Notes: generated by a model not told the origin, from the sequence alone. A DNA stretch of 64,000 nt from Montifringilla adamsi (GCA_017590115.1 JAGGNK010013670.1:700016-764015); one strand, 5' to 3'; shown: positions 29,001 through 44,000, counted from the first letter of the stretch. Numbers and translations are program-made.

Positions 29001-32000
29001 TTCCATGGGGAAATTCCTCCTGGTGTCCACCCCGATGCTCCCCTGGCCCAGCCTGAGGCCGTTCCCTCTCCTCCTGTCCCTGTTCCCTGGGAGCACAGCC
29101 CGACCCCCCCGGCTGTCCCCTCCTGTCAGGAATTGTGCAGAGCCACAAGGGTCCCCTGAGCCTCCTTTTCTCCAGGCTGAGCCCCTTCCCAGCTCCCTCA
29201 GCTGCTCCTGGGGCTCCAGCCCCTTCCCAGCTCCATTCCCTTCCCTGTACATGCTCCAGCCCCTCAGGGTCTTTCTTGGGGTGAGGGGCCTAAAACTGCC
29301 CCCAGCACTGGAGGTGCCTCAGCAGTGCCAGCACAGGGGACAGTCACTGCCCTGGTCCTGCTGCCACACCATTGCTGGTACAAGACAGTGCCATTGGCCT
29401 TCTTGGCCACCTGGGCATTTCAGGTCTGAAGCAATTGGACTTCAAATGGGAAATGAGTCCCACAGGCACTGGGAAGTGTGGTAACACATTTGGTAAATCC
29501 TTACTGAATTCATTTCCCAGCTTTGAAAGCTTTCTGCAATCACCTGAGGGCGCAGTACTGTAAACTCTTGCTGCCTTCTAAACGTGGCTCCTTTTTATGA
29601 TGTGTGTTTTAGCTTTATTCCCTGATGTGAGCTGTGGCACTATCTCTGTCTGGTCATTGGTATCATCTCACACAGAAAAATGGCATCACTTGTCACAGGT
29701 TGTGTTCAGAGCTGGGGCTGTGTGTCACACACATGACCGTTCTGACCAACAAGCACCACACAGGGCAGCCTGTTCCCAGAGCCCATCCCTTCACCCCAGG
29801 GATGGCAGAGGAATTTTCCAGTGGAGTCTGAGGGGCTGTGATGCTGTTCGGGCTGCCCTGTGTCTGTGCTGAGCCAGAACCTGAGAGGGACTCCCCAGGT
29901 TCCTGCCCTGCAGCTCACTGGCTCTTCCCAGGGCTGATCCTTGCTTTTCTGGTTGGCTGCTTGTACTTGGTCCTGGTTTGATCTCCTTTCCAACCCTTCC
30001 TCCTGCCCTAGGTTGGAAGGAGGATGGACAGGTGGCTGTGGATGCTCAGTGCCAGCAGGATCATGGCTCGGGCTGAGGGGGACAGCAATGTGGCCCGGAG
30101 CAAGCACGGCAGCATTGAGGCTGACTTTGAGGCCTGGAAAGCCAAATTCCTTATTCGACTCCAGGCGCTCTGCAGAGGGGAAAAGAAGCCCTGCAGGGGG
30201 AAGTGCAAGAAGGGGAAGTGCAAATCTTCAGGGAAGCAGAGCAAGGAAAGCTCAGACCATGACCATGGGACGTCAGAACAGGACAATACTGAGGTACAGC
30301 CAAAATCCTTGAGACCTTATTTTATTTGGAGCACTGTTTGACTTCTCCCCTTCTTCCTGCAGTCCAGAGGGCTGCTGTGGGAGCCTGATACTTGTTCTGG
30401 AGCAGGGGGAGAGGAGAGCTGAGATCCCATGGCAATAACAAGTGGAATGAGCCATCTGAAAGAGGGACCAAAGAATTAGTGATGGAGCCAGGCATTTGTG
30501 TGATGAGGGAGTTGTGCTCCTGGCTGGGGACAGATGCTCCAGGGAACCAGGCTGGGTTCTGAGCAGAGCCTTTACCTTGTCCCAGGGCTAAGGGGACCCT
30601 TCAGTTCCCTGTGAGTCATTAACCTGCTTCCACTTCAACCTGGTGAAGCTCAGCTGCTCTGCCTGCATCCCAGGGTTTTCCAAAGGCAGCTGGGGTGTGT
30701 TACCTGAGCAAGTCCTGTATGTCCTGTGTGTGTGTCTGCCTGTAATAATTTCTCTCTTCTGGCATGTTTATTGATTGCAGATTTTGACTAAGAGATCCTC
30801 TCTATTGCTCTCCAGTGCAAGACCCAGAGCTGCTATGGCACTTTAATCCTCCCTTGAGCCATATACTGTGGGTTGGAAGTTATTGCTGGGTTGAATTTTA
30901 TAGGAAAGTACGTGGTTCTTCTGGCTGGGTTTTGGAGTGCTGGCTGCTGCAGAGCAGGAGGAATAAATCTTGCTGTCAGCAAGGCACTTGGGTTTAAAGG
31001 GGTTCAGGGTTCCATATCCATCCTACAGGTTTTTGGTAGGCTATTGCTTGTTTTGAGTGGTCCTTACTGATGAGGAGAGCTCATTTCACTGGTTAGCTTA
31101 GACTTAACAGTGAGATAAATTTAACAGTGAGATAAATTCTTTTTTTTTTTCTCTTCTCTCTTCCACAGGCAGAGGAATTGTTTGAAACCAGTAGTGAGGA
31201 GGAAACAGGAAGTACAGATTCTGTCATTGATGTTGAAGATCTTGGCAATATCATGGGCCGCATGAAGAAAGCAAAGGTACTGCTGTTAGAGGGAGTATGG
31301 AATAGTCAGGTCTTGTTCACTGAGCAGCTGGATTGATTAAAATATAACTGGCTGGGTTTGAATCTGCGGGTTTTGGTTAGAGGGAGAGTAAAATATGAGC
31401 TATTGAAGAGCCTGTCCCCAAAAAGAACATCTTTGGAGGAGTGTTGGGTGTAGTCACAGACTGACTCTGTGGCTTGCTCACCAAGCAAATGCTGCAGTGG
31501 TAAGCTGTGACTTCCAGTCTCAGGGAAGATCTACTTGCAGAGCTAACACTGGATCTGGCTGCAAATCTCTGCACTGAGATTCCCCGTGCAGTGGCTGAAC
31601 ACAGGTCCTGTTCCTGTACGGCCTGTGGGTTGTCACTGAAATGCAGATGTGAGGACAGGGGCAGAGCTGCAGGTGCAGCAGGAACACCCAGCTGCCAGAG
31701 CACCTTGCCTTGCTTACTGCTGCCCTAGGGTGAGGTCTGTGCTTCAGACACTGGGCCTGTCACACAGCCCCAGTTCCTCCTCCATCCCAGGCTCTTGCTG
31801 GGTCTGTTCCCAGTGGTTCTGCTGGTGTCCCTTTCCTGTGCTCAGTCTGAGCTGAGAAGTGTCACACTGACCTCACTCACACCAAGCACTAGGGACAGGG
31901 AGCAGCTGCAGGGCCTTGCTGTGCTCCCCAGTTTTTGCTGGCTGAGCCGTTGTTGGTCAGGTGGGGAGGGGTGGCCTGTGATGTGCTCTGAGCCCATCTG

Positions 32001-35000
32001 CTGACCCCCTTTGCTCTCAGTGCCCTTTGCATGGTGCTGTCATTGTGCACCCTTGAGCTGCTGTCCATGCCCTTCTCACCAAACTGTAATGACTTCCTTA
32101 CCGTGGGTGTGTCTGCACTGTGGGGTTTTTACAGCTCTTTCCCAAAATGAGGCCCTGGCACAGGGTGCTCAGAGCAGCTGTGGCTGCCCTGGATCCCTGG
32201 CAGTGTCCCAGGCCAGGCTGGACGGGGTTTGGAGCAGCCTGGGACAGTGGGAAGTGTCTCTAGCTGTGGAAGGGATGTGGAATGAGATGGTCTCAGGTCG
32301 CTGCCAATCCAAACTGCTCTGTGACTCTGTGAAAATACAGCAATGTCCTTGGTGGTCTGTGCTGAGGTGGCACTGCTGGCCTACCTGAAGCCAGGCTCAC
32401 AGGAGGGTGTGTGCTTGGAGAGCAGGAGCTTACAAAGGGAGCATGAGGATCTCTGTTCCTTCCTTCAGGGAGGGGAAGGAGGTAAGTCAACGCTGCTGTT
32501 TGTAGCCAGCTCTGTGAGGAGAGGAGCCCCACAGCGATGGGCGAGGCTGGCTGCTGAGAGGGCTCTGCCCCGGAGCCGGGATCAGCCTGTGCACTGCAGC
32601 TTGTGAGGGAAGGCTGGGGAACCTTCTGGCTTCCCTTTGGAGGGAGAAAGGACCGCAGTTCCTCATGGAGAGCATTAACATTGTTCCTGTCTCCTCTCTC
32701 CTGCGCTCACCACTAGAGGTCAGCGGCCAAAAGGGAGCGGGGTGCTGCGGCAGCTCCTGGGCAGTGCTTCTGCCCTGCCGGGCAGTGGTGACAGCCAGCG
32801 CTCCTGTGAAGAATTGGCATTGAGCTTCCCCTGACAGACAGACAGAATGTAGCAACATCGTGATCCAGGAGCAGTGTAACCCAGGAAAACCACGTATCAT
32901 AGGCCAGTTTACAAATAAAACCTGAGCACAGCAATAAAATACTTTCTGCTGTTCCTTGAAGAAGTCAGTGCTGAGGTCAGTATGGTGTGGGTTTGTACAC
33001 AGGCAGGAGAGGTTCCCTGCTATCTGTGCCTTGGCTGAGGCAGGATCCAAACTGCTTTCTCCTCAGCCTTCCTGGTGCTCTGCTGGAGCAGGGAGAGTGT
33101 TGGGTGTGCTTGTGTTCTGCAGTAACTGTGACTCTGTGCAGATCAGGTTGCTGTGGCTGTGACCCAAGTGCCACCCTGATCAGAGGGGCAGTTCTGCCTG
33201 AGCACAGACACTCACCTGTAGCTGGAACCTGCAGGTGTTGATCCTTTGAGCCTTTTCCTTGGAGGAGCTGGCAGAGCTGTTCTGCTGTGAGAGTTGAATA
33301 CTGCCCTCCTGCCAAAGATGAAATCCTGAGGGGGAGAGTGTTGGTGTGGGGCTGAGAGCTTGCTCTGAGTATGCATAAGGGCACCTCTGTTGAAGTCCCG
33401 TCCCCTTTCTAGGCTCTGAGTCTGCACTGGGAGGTTTCCTGTACCAGGTGAGTTGTTCTGCCTTTGGCCGTTTTTAGCCATTTTCACTCTCATGGCATGC
33501 TGAACTGTGTAAAATGGGCGTGACACTATTGTTTTACCCTGACCTAACCTACAAGTACTACAAGTCTTGTCCTACAAGACTCCTTGCCCACAAAGCCAAG
33601 TGCTCTGGGCTTTGGGATCTAAACTGCTCACACACAGCTGAGTAAGTCTGAGAGAAACTTGGGTATCTTCAGGGTTATGTCACAGACAGTTCCTCCTCAG
33701 AGTTCCTTGGGTCTGGAATGAGCCTGACGCTTTCCAGCAGGAGTTCTATGGGTGTCATTGTTGGGTATTCACCCCTCTGCCTATGGGATGTGGAACAGCA
33801 GGTTCTGATTTGTGCATTGTAGTTAATTTGAAATGGTTTTGGGTCCAGCTTTCATCTCTTCTGCATGGATTAGCTCTTGTGAGGCTCACTAGCAGGTAAG
33901 GCAGGCACAGATAGTCAAAATTCCTTATTGTCCTGCCTTTTCTGGAATGGCAAAGTGAGGCTGTAGAGGGATCTAATAAATCCTTGCTCACATCTCTGCT
34001 GCTCATCTTCATTTAGTTTTGCATCTGTCTTTTGTTGTTTGCCTTGTTGACTGAAATCATGGCTGAGATTTGTCTTACAGCTTCCCCCCCCCATAATGCT
34101 GCAGGTTTGTAAAGTATTGTCAAGGGGCTTGAAGCAGGTACTGCATTCTTGCAGGCACTTGGACCAGGCAGATAGATTCAGGAGTTCCAGGGGAGTGCCA
34201 GAACCTCTCTGCCAGGCTGAGTTATAGCTATTACAGACTGAGCTAGAGAAGAGATGGATTTTTGAGGAGCTGCTGAGTGTGAAGTTTCACAGTTCATGGT
34301 GATGGTGCCTTCTGCACACTGAGTCTGAGCCCAAACTGACACAGGGTTGGGTAGATATTGGTAATATGTTAACTGATAGCTGATCCAACAGCAAATTCCA
34401 CATGAGTTTACCAAATCTCATAATATGTGCTGATGATTTTTAATGCATTAAGAACAAGGTGGACTTTGGAGTTTTGCAGTTGTGGCACACTTTGCCTTTC
34501 TTCCAGCTTTCCTCCCCTGATGTGGATTTGTCAGGGAAAGTGAATTCTGATGATGTTTATGGCCTGCAAGGTGCCATTAATCACAGGGACACCAGTTCTT
34601 AGTGTGGATTATCTCCCCCAGCTGGGAGATCAGCTGAAAGGACAGATCCATCTACACTCATTCCTCGGGAATGGAATGACTTTATTAGCCTTCACATTTC
34701 TGAACTTCAGGCATGAGTAATAGCAATAATAATGTCCTGATTTCTTGTTTGATGGGTTTGGAAGCAATCAAATGAGCATGTTTGTTGATGCAATTTTGAG
34801 ATGAATGCTCATGTTTTCTACAACAAGCAGTGTAATGATGCTGACAGGCTATTTGCAATGTAAAGAGAGAGGGGGGTGATAGGAACACATTCAGAGTTTA
34901 CAGGAACCAAAGCCTGTCCCAGAGTGTTCGGTTTGTGTCCCTCTGTGGCCTTGGGCCCCTTTGGCACTGGTCCCTGAAAAGTCACCCTGGGTTAACCACT

Positions 35001-38000
35001 GTAAATCCTACCCTTCCAGCCTTTCCTGGTAGTCCTTGGAGGCTGGGGCTGCTGTGGAAGCCCTGACCTTGTAGGCCCTGGGTGAAGGAACTCTTAAGGA
35101 AGCTGGGTTTGGTTGGAGTGGGGCAGTAGGCAATGAGGTATTTAAGGCCTAAGGTTTACAGACCAAGGGTCATGTGCAACTTTGTGCTACAGCTAAGAAC
35201 TTTTTAGAGGAGGAAGGAATAATCATTGATATGTTAACCAAATGGAAAAAAATTTGAGTATGTGACTTTCAGTTCAAACTGATGTGAACAGCTCCAAAAA
35301 AAAAAGCTTCAGCTTTTAAAGGGTGATGGATTCCTTTATGAAAAATGTGCTCTTATCTGCAGCAGCTGCTCTGGGCCAGATTCCGACCTGTGCTACTCTG
35401 TCTCAGAATTCAATGTGAGTCTACACTTTAAAATGAGTTTTAAGAAATTAAATTTAACTTCTTGGGGACTACGTCTGTCAGTAATGGTAGGATTTGCCAT
35501 AGGGACACTTCAGCCTTTCTCCTTTCCTGGGTTCAAATCTTTTTTTCTCTAAACCCTGGCTAATGGAAAGGATTACAATTGCTAAACAAATTACAAGAGA
35601 TCTTGAGGCATTCTCTGAGTAAGGCTTTTGAGTGATAAAAGGGTTCCCCCCACAAATAACTTTTATGTAACCTGTGTCTGGATGTGCAGTCTGCAGTCGT
35701 GGTGTGGCAGTGACTTCCTTGGTAAAGGCATTTGAGAGCTCTGAGTGTTTATTTGCAGCCTTTTCCTGGCCACATCCTTTGGTGGAGATGGTCAGGACTG
35801 ACCCTGCAGCAGCCCAGCCCTCCTGTTCACCATTTCTCACCAACTTTGTGCTCCATTTCCTCAGGTGGTTTTCTTTTTGCTGTGCATTTTTAAAGTTTCC
35901 TGCTTGTCTAATGACAGATTTGAGCAGATGTCTCCAAATTCTACAAATCAAAGCAGCAGAGCCTCTCTGCTCTGGAGCCAGGTTGTGAGAGCTGGGAGTG
36001 CTCACCTGGAGAGGAGAATGATCTAGGGAGAGCTCAGAGCTCCTTCCAGAGCCTAAAGGGGCTCCAGGAGAGCTGGAGAGAGACTGGGGACAAGGCATGG
36101 AGGGACAGGACACAGGGAATGGCTCCCACTGCCAGAGGGCAGGGCTGGATGGGATATTGGGAATTAGGAATTGTTCCCTGGGAGGGTGGGGAGGCCCTGG
36201 CACAGGGTGCCCAGAGCAGCTGGGGCTGCCCCTGGATCCCTGGCAGTGTCCAAGGCCAGGCTGGACACTGGGGCTGGGAGCAGCCTGGGACAGTGGGAGG
36301 TGTCCCTGCCATGGCAGGGGTGGCACTGGATGGGCTTTTAAGATCCCTTCCAACCCAAATTCCAGGATTTTGTGGTTTTTTTGACCAGTTGAAAAATTTC
36401 TGTTGAAATTAAATGTTCTTTTAGTCCTGAACTCATGGAAAAGAAATAAATTGAATGGCGAAGTCTTTACAGAGCCATTTAAAAAAGAATCTGCAGAAGA
36501 TGACAACAGTGTGGAAGGATGTGTGCTGCCTGCTCTATGTGAGAGAGCAGAAGATACTGAATGGAAAATCTCACTGGTTTGAATTTGGGCGTTTTGGACA
36601 CTTGTTAAACTGTGTTAACTGGGCTTCAGTTGGGATTTTTGTAGCACAGAAGAAAGAAATAAAATGTGAAAACATGGCTCAGTTTTCAAGTATAAGCAGT
36701 CCCTTTTGGGTAGACACAGACGCATTGTTAGTTTTGACTCCTTTGGTGCCTTTGAAAATCAATCTTCTTCCTGGCTTGTCCAAGGAAGTCTCCCAAATCA
36801 AACAAACTCTGGCACAGTCCCTCAGCAGTGTGTGAGTTGGAGCTGTGCTTCAGCAGCACCTTGTAAAAACTGTCCTACAGCAGAGCAGTGCTGCTGGAGC
36901 TCAGTGCAGCACTCTAAACACACACTGCAGCCCTGCAGATACATTGGAAAGTTGTGACCTGGGAGGTTTCTTGTCCTTGAGGACTTGGGCTGATGTTGAA
37001 TCTACAAGAAAATTACTTTGGTGTGATCATTTTTGCCTCTGCATTTCATGGAAGATGCTCAGTGCCCTTTCAGGCTGATGCACTTGGATGGCAGCATAAG
37101 CTCCTGTCACTGCTTGTCTGCAGGAGTTTGGGATTTAAATGCTGTAAGTGTCCAGAAATCTCAGCACTGACTTTTTAGACAAAGGGAAATGGAAAATTCC
37201 CCCCTCCCCCGTGAGGATGGAGCTGCAGGTCTGTTTTCCTTTGTTGAGGTGGGAGCTGCTGCCTCAGGATAACACCAGAGACCTTCTATATCCTACAGCA
37301 TAGGGAGGGAGATGGGGATTCCACCACCTTATTCAAAATTCTACTTCAGGAGAGAAGAGTCTTGTTTTTGAATTTGGGGTTGTGGTTTTTTTTTTTGTTT
37401 TTTTGGTATCAGTTAGAACTTCTCAGGGACTTTCCTCTTTTTGAAGGGAATCTACAAGGAGGATGGAGTGCCAGGACACAGGGAATGGCTTCCCAGTGCC
37501 AGAGGGCAGGGAGAGATGGGATATTGGGAAGGAATTGTCCCTGTGAGGGTGGGCAGGCCCTGGCACAGGGTGCCCAGAGCAGCTGGGGCTGCCCCTGGAT
37601 CCCTGGCAGTGCCCAAGGCCAGGCTGGATGGGGCTTGGAGCAGCCTGGGACAGTGGGAGGTGTCCCTGCCATGGCAGGGGTGGAACAGGGTGAGCTTTAG
37701 GGTCTCTCCCAATCCATTCCATGATTCTGTGACTTTAGGGCCACTTTTTGAGAGCACCTGCCCCATTTTTCCCTTCTGGCCCAGGCAGCTGATGTTTCAG
37801 ACATGGCCAGGTGCTGCATTGCCCCGTTCCCCTCTTACTCCTTGTGCTGCTCTCAGCTCTTTGTGCTTCACTGGGCAGTGCTGAGGTGGGTGTGTAGCCT
37901 GTGATTATGTAGACTCTGGCAGCTGTTTTTAATAAGATTTTCTGTCTTTTGGGCTGTTTGCTGGTTCACAGCTCACTCACTCTGAGTTCTCAGGTCTCCT

Positions 38001-41000
38001 CTCTGCTGCAGGAGCTCCAGGCTGTCTCTGCTGGTGACTGACAGCAGCGAGGGCCGGGGTGCTGTGGGATTGACAGGGTGCTCATCCCTGGGCTCAGCAA
38101 ATTGCAGCTCTGTCTCTGCCTGTCACAGCTGAATTGTGACAGCCACAGCTGTGTCCCTGCAGGAGGACAGTCCCCAGAGTGCACCCTCTGCTCCTGTGCT
38201 TGTGTTCAGGTGTTGCCTGTAGAGTGGGCTCCCTATCCCCATTTCCCCATGTGTTTCAGCCTTCCAGGAAGGTTGTTCTGTAAGGAAAGGAATGGCATTC
38301 CTGTGGGCAGCCTGGTGTCCCACCAGCTCCCCAGATCCCCCGTGGTTTCTGGCAGTGGTGCCCCTGCCAGAGGTGGCTGAGCAAAGGGAGGAGCTGCCAG
38401 CATTGCTGCCTGTCCTGCTGCCCCTGGGGCATTGCTTCCAGAGCTCTGCTCCGTGAACTTCAACTGTCATTCATGTAATTCATGAACTTCAACAGTTCAT
38501 TCCCTAGCTCCTGGGGAAGTGTTACTAATCCTTCTTGCTGCCAGGCAGCTTTTTCTGACAGCCTGGCCAGCGTTCTCTCAGTGCTGTTCTGTTAGTGCTG
38601 GCTCCAGCCCTGTATGTTCCTGTTTGCTTAATGCTTGTGCTTTTCTTTTGGGAAAAGATCCTGGAGCTTGTAAATGGATGAGGCTGTAAATCATGCCAAG
38701 GCCAGGGGTTCCCTTTGTCTGACCATTGGGAGGTTAAGTGGGAAAGAAGTTGAGTCATAATTGGGTGTAAATTTTTTTTCTGAAAGCAAAAGCTTTTGGG
38801 GGAGCTTTTTTTGACCTGCCATGGCACATCAGTAAATGGAGCCATGAGGCTAAAAGTGCTAAATTCAGTTAATTTAGAGAATCATAGAACAGTTTGAGTT
38901 TGAAGGGACCTTAAGCCCATCTTGTTCCGTGGTCTGGGGACACCTTCCACTATTCCAGACTGCTCCAGCCTGACCTTGGACACTGCCAGGGATCCAGGAG
39001 CAGCCACAGCTGCTCTGGGCACCCTGTGCCAGGGCCTGCCCACCCTCACAGGAAAGAATTTCTCCATAAAATCAAACCCTAATTTCCCCTCTGTTAGATT
39101 GAACCTGTTATTCGTTGTCCTGTCCCTCCAGTTCCTGATGCAGGGTCCGTCTCTGGGTTCCCTGTGTCCCCTCCAGACCCTGGCAGGTGCTCTGAGGCCT
39201 CCACACAACCCCCTCTTCCCAAGTCTGAACAGCCCCAGCACTCTCAGCCTCTGTGTGGAGTTTCAGTGTCTTTTTTATTTTTCTACCCCTGGCACAATCA
39301 GTTTGAAGAGTGTTTAATGGATAAAGTGGGAAACGCAGGGAGGTGTTGGGCACCTGGGCATCCTGGAGAATCACAGAATTCACAGTATCACCAGGTTGGA
39401 AGAGACCTTCAAGATCATCAAGTCCAACCCATGTCCTAAACACCTGAAATAAATCATGGCACCAAATGCCAGTCTTTTTCTGAACACATCCAAGGATGGT
39501 GATTCCACCACCTCCCCAGGCAGCCATTCCAGAACTTTATCACTCTTTCTGTGAAAAACTTTTTCCTAATATCCAACCTGTATTTCCCTTGGTGCAGCTG
39601 GAGACTGTGTGCTCTGGTTCTGTCAGTGCTGCCTGGAGAAAGAGCCCAGCCCCAGCTGAGCACAGCCACCTTTCAGGAGCTGTGGAGAGTGTAAGGTCAC
39701 CCCTGAGTCTCCTTTTCTGCAGGCTGAGCACCCCCAGCTCCCTCAGTGGTTCCTCACAGGGTTTGTGTTCCCAGCCCCTCTCCAGCCTCATTGCCTCCTC
39801 TGGACATGCTCAAGTGTCCCAAGGTCCTTCCCAAAGTGGGGCCAGAACTGGAGAGGGCACTTCAGATAGGAGGACAAGTGGCAGTAGCACATCCTGGTGG
39901 TCACCTTTGGGGGTGGCTGGGGCTGAGTTTGGAAGGCAAATTTGGAGGAAGCCCTTTGAAACACTGGCGCTGGGATTTGTCCTGGGGCATGGAATGCTGA
40001 GGCCCTCATGTTTGTCAGGGGCTCTTGGTCCATGGAAGTTGTGTTTTCCTTGCCTTGGGAATATGCTGCCTCTGCCTGTTGTGCTGCCTGTGTGAGAGGG
40101 AGAGGGAAGGGATTCCTTTCCCCTTCAGCTGCAGAGCAGGGGATCACAGCTGAGGTTCAGCTGCCTTCATTCACAACCAAACCCCTCCAGCCTGCACCGG
40201 AGCTCTGCTGAGCCTTCCAAGGAATCGGGCTGTATCCAGAGGTTTTCCTCATCTCTGGCCCTCTTCTTTGTGAGCTGCACCTCCAGTTTTTGGCAGTGAA
40301 GTATTTCAAGGGCCTGAAAAGCTGGCTCTTGTCACTGCTTGCTTGATTTGTTATGGAAAGACAGTGATTTGCCTTGGATTTACTGCAGGGCTTTCTACTA
40401 AATCACCACAACTGGAGAAGTTTCCTCTGTGCAAAGTTAACTTTTTTTTCCCTCCTCTCCAACCCTCAATAACAGATTTGAAAGGTTTATTAAGCAAATA
40501 AGTGAAAATCCCTGTGCAGTGAATTCCATTTCCCACCAGGAGTACGTGCAACCAATCCCCTGCCAAAGTGAACAGGTCAGGTATTGCAGGGCAGGGAAAA
40601 ACAAAGCATGGTTTTGTTTACAGGCTCTCACATCAGGGTGTGGGCAGGGAGAATTATGATCCCCTCTGTGAGGGGAAAATGATAATTGAAATGTATTTCT
40701 GCCTTGCCAGGAATTGAATGTTGCTCTATTGAGGTGCTTTTCTCAAGTGCTGCAGTGACAGGGAGGTAGAAATGCAAATGTTTTCCTTGCAGAAGAACTT
40801 TGTGTTTGGAAGCTTTCTTGGATGGGGTCTCTCATTTGTAATTAATTCAATGACTGCATTTTTAATATTAGGATGTGCTCCATAGAGGAGATTTAGTTCT
40901 TCTGGGAGGACTGACCCGGCCTGAGATGGTAAAGCACAGGCCAGGAGGTGTCCATGTTTAAATCCTGCTCAGGACTTTGAGGGGCTCCCAAATCACAGCA

Positions 41001-44000
41001 TCAGGGAGTGATTTGGGTGGGAAGGGTCTCTAAAGCTCCTCCAGTTCCACTCCTCTGCCATGGACAGGGCTTCCTTCCTCTAGCCCAGGTCTCAGTCTGT
41101 GCTAAGGTAGGGCCTTGCCTGTGGCCTGCGTTAAGTGATGGCTTGTGGCAGGACAAGCTCATTATTTAACACTTGGAAGATGAAGTTTTTTATCTATTAT
41201 CTCCTTTCTTCCTTATGCATGAAGCTTTCCCAGCAATATTAATATTTTACTGTTGAAGAATCTTGCTGATAAATTAAGATCAAGGCTCCAGAAATGAGCT
41301 TTAAAACCCACTAAATGGCAATTAATTATTAGATGTAGGCTTCCAGGAGAGTTTTGATGTGTTACAGAAACCAATGAAGTCCTGCCTAAAGGCTCAGGAA
41401 GCTGAATGGAAGGAAGTAGAAGGTGGATGCAGCTTTCTCGTTCAGAAAGGACCATGTTGTGGTACTGGCTGTTGAAAAATACATTTCTGAACAACATCCC
41501 TGATGCTGTGGGTAGTTTTATTCAAAATGAGTAGGGAAGGTAATAATCTCTGTCTCTAAATGTTTTACTCTCCTATTTCGTTCTCAGGTGTTTATTAGGA
41601 GCTCTGTTTTGTCCTTGAACTTCTGTGTGTGTGGGTTTTAATATTCAAATGTATTTTTCTTTGGAGGCACCTTTTATTTTGTGAGCTCTCGCTCAGGTAC
41701 AGAAGCAGTCTGTTCATGTGCAGGAGCAGGCAGACTCCTCTCCCTGTTTATGAAGAGCAGTTTGGCGAGTCAGGAGCACTGGTTTCCTTAGTGATGCTGA
41801 CAGTTGGTGAGGAGACTCAAACTGAAAGCATTTCCATTAACTTTTCCATGGCTTTGGCACAAAAGAGGCTTGGATGTGAAATCGCCTCAGTGTTGTCAAG
41901 ACAAAATGTCCTCTGCTGGTTTTTGTTGTTTATCCATAACTCCTTCAATAAAAGCCATAAAGGACTGACAGATTACAAGTTGCATGAAATATCCAAGTAA
42001 TTATTTCCACTTTGATGCGTCTTTGTGCAGACATGAAACAATAAATACCCATAAAGTCTCAGCAGTGACACTCACACAGCAGGGGAGTCACCACTTGTTA
42101 CGTGCCAGGGTTTGCTTCTCCTGCCTATGACTTTATCCCAATATCTGGAGCTCCTGTCCAGGGCTTAGCTGTGTGTGGAAGCAGCTGGAAGCCAGACTTC
42201 CATGGGCTGCTGCTAGAGGGGCTGTGGGTAGGAGGAGCAGCCTTTTCCTGCAGGCCTTTGCAGTGGCTGAATTTTGGTGGATGCTCCAGGACTCCTCTGC
42301 TGTGTGAAGTGCTGGGGGTGCTCCCTGAATTCTCCCAAGCAGTGGCACTCCAGGCACACAGTGGTTTGGTTATTGTGAAGTTGTTGTGCACTCATGAAAC
42401 ATTGGGGCTTAAAACCTGGAGTCACTCTTGGGTGAGATTTCACAGCCTGGTTGTTAAAATATCCTTGGGAATTTTATGGCTGTGTCAGTGGGACAAATCT
42501 GGTGTGCTGGGGGTGTTCCTTTTCCAGTTTACCATCCTAAGTTACTGCTGGGAAGAGGAATGAGATGCAGGATTAGAGGGAAGTAGGAATTGCTGTGTGG
42601 CACTTGGCTCGGTTTAGTCCAGCAGGTGTGTGGTTGTGCCCCAGTGTTTGAGGTGAAGCTGGCTCTAACTGCCTGTAATTCCCTGTAATTCTTCCAACAG
42701 AGAGAGCAGGAGCTGCAGGAAGGAGCTGCTGGAGCTGAGAGGAGAGAGATGATCACCCCGGCCCTGAGGGAGGCACTCACTAAACAAGGTGAGGCTCTGC
42801 CAGAGCAGCTGGGGCACAGCTCAGAGCCTTGGAGCTGCCTTTGAGCAGAGCAGTGGGAGAGGGGCTCTGTGGGGTCAGGGGCTGCCCTGGGCCCTCGTGG
42901 CAGGCCTGACCCACAGACAGGAGAGCACACACGGAATGGCTGGGGCTGGAAGGGCCCCTGGAGATCACCCAGTCCAACAGCACCAAGGCAGGGTCCCCCA
43001 GAGCAGGTGGCACAGGAATGTGTCTCTGGGGGTTTGGGCTGTGGCCATAGAGGGACACTCCAGGCCTGCCCTGGGCAGCTGTTCCAGAGCTCTGCCACTC
43101 TGTGGGAAGAGGTTCTTCCTCATGTGGAGATGGAATTGGTTGTGGTTTAGTTCATGGCCATTGTTCCTCATCCTGTCACTGGCACCACTGAACAGAGCCT
43201 GGCACAATCTTCTGATAGCCCTGGGGATATTTTATGGATTGATGGGATTCCTCTCAGCCTTCCCTTCTCCAGACTGACCAGGCCGAGCTCCCACAGTCTC
43301 TCCTGACCAGGAAGATGCTCCACACCCCAAATCATTGCTGTGGCCTCCACTGGACCCTCTTCAGTAGCTCCTGGTCTTTCTTGAGCTGTGGAGCTCAGAA
43401 CTGGGCACAGCACTGCAGAGGTGCCTCACCTCAGCTGAGCAGAGGGGCGGGATCACTCCCTGCCTTGCTGGGAATGCTCATCCACTGCTGGCTCCTGGGC
43501 AGCTCCTCATGCGGTGCCTGGAGCTCCCAGGGTTTGATGTACCTGCTGGGGCAGCTTGAGAGATGTGTCCATGGTCCCACACTCTGCAGCTCCCACAGTG
43601 TAGGTTTGTCAGGGAGTATTTAAAGATCAGCTTTGCATCTGTTTTGCAACTTAGTCCCTTGCTTTTATCTCAGTTTCAAACTCTGATTTGTTGCTGAAAC
43701 ACTGTTTCCAGAAAAGGAAGTAGTTCAAACTAATTTTAACCATCCACTAGATGTTTAGATCAGCAGCTCTCCAATGAGAGCAGTTGGAGTGGATTTCATG
43801 TCTTTTTTTAAAACAAAGGACCAGCATGAGGAGAGCCAGACTGAGCCCTGCAGTTCAGGAGCCTCAGCTGGGAGTGGCAGAGCCAGGAGGAGACTGATGG
43901 GAGCTTCCTTTTGCTGCTCGCATGGAGGCTGAAGGGAGTTTAGTCCGGTTTCTTTTCTCTCTTGGGGTGGAGTGTGCTTGCCTTGCTGCTGAATCAGTGT

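Noticed and set aside
35478..36506. 342-codon reverse-strand open frame
   Set aside because: It runs through a CR1 3' end; similar frames appear over other CR1 copies. No protein domain is recognisable.
40441..40470. Possible small RNA or tRNA genes in TYW1 introns
   Set aside because: No tRNA A/B box pair or convincing hairpin was recognised anywhere in the introns by eye.
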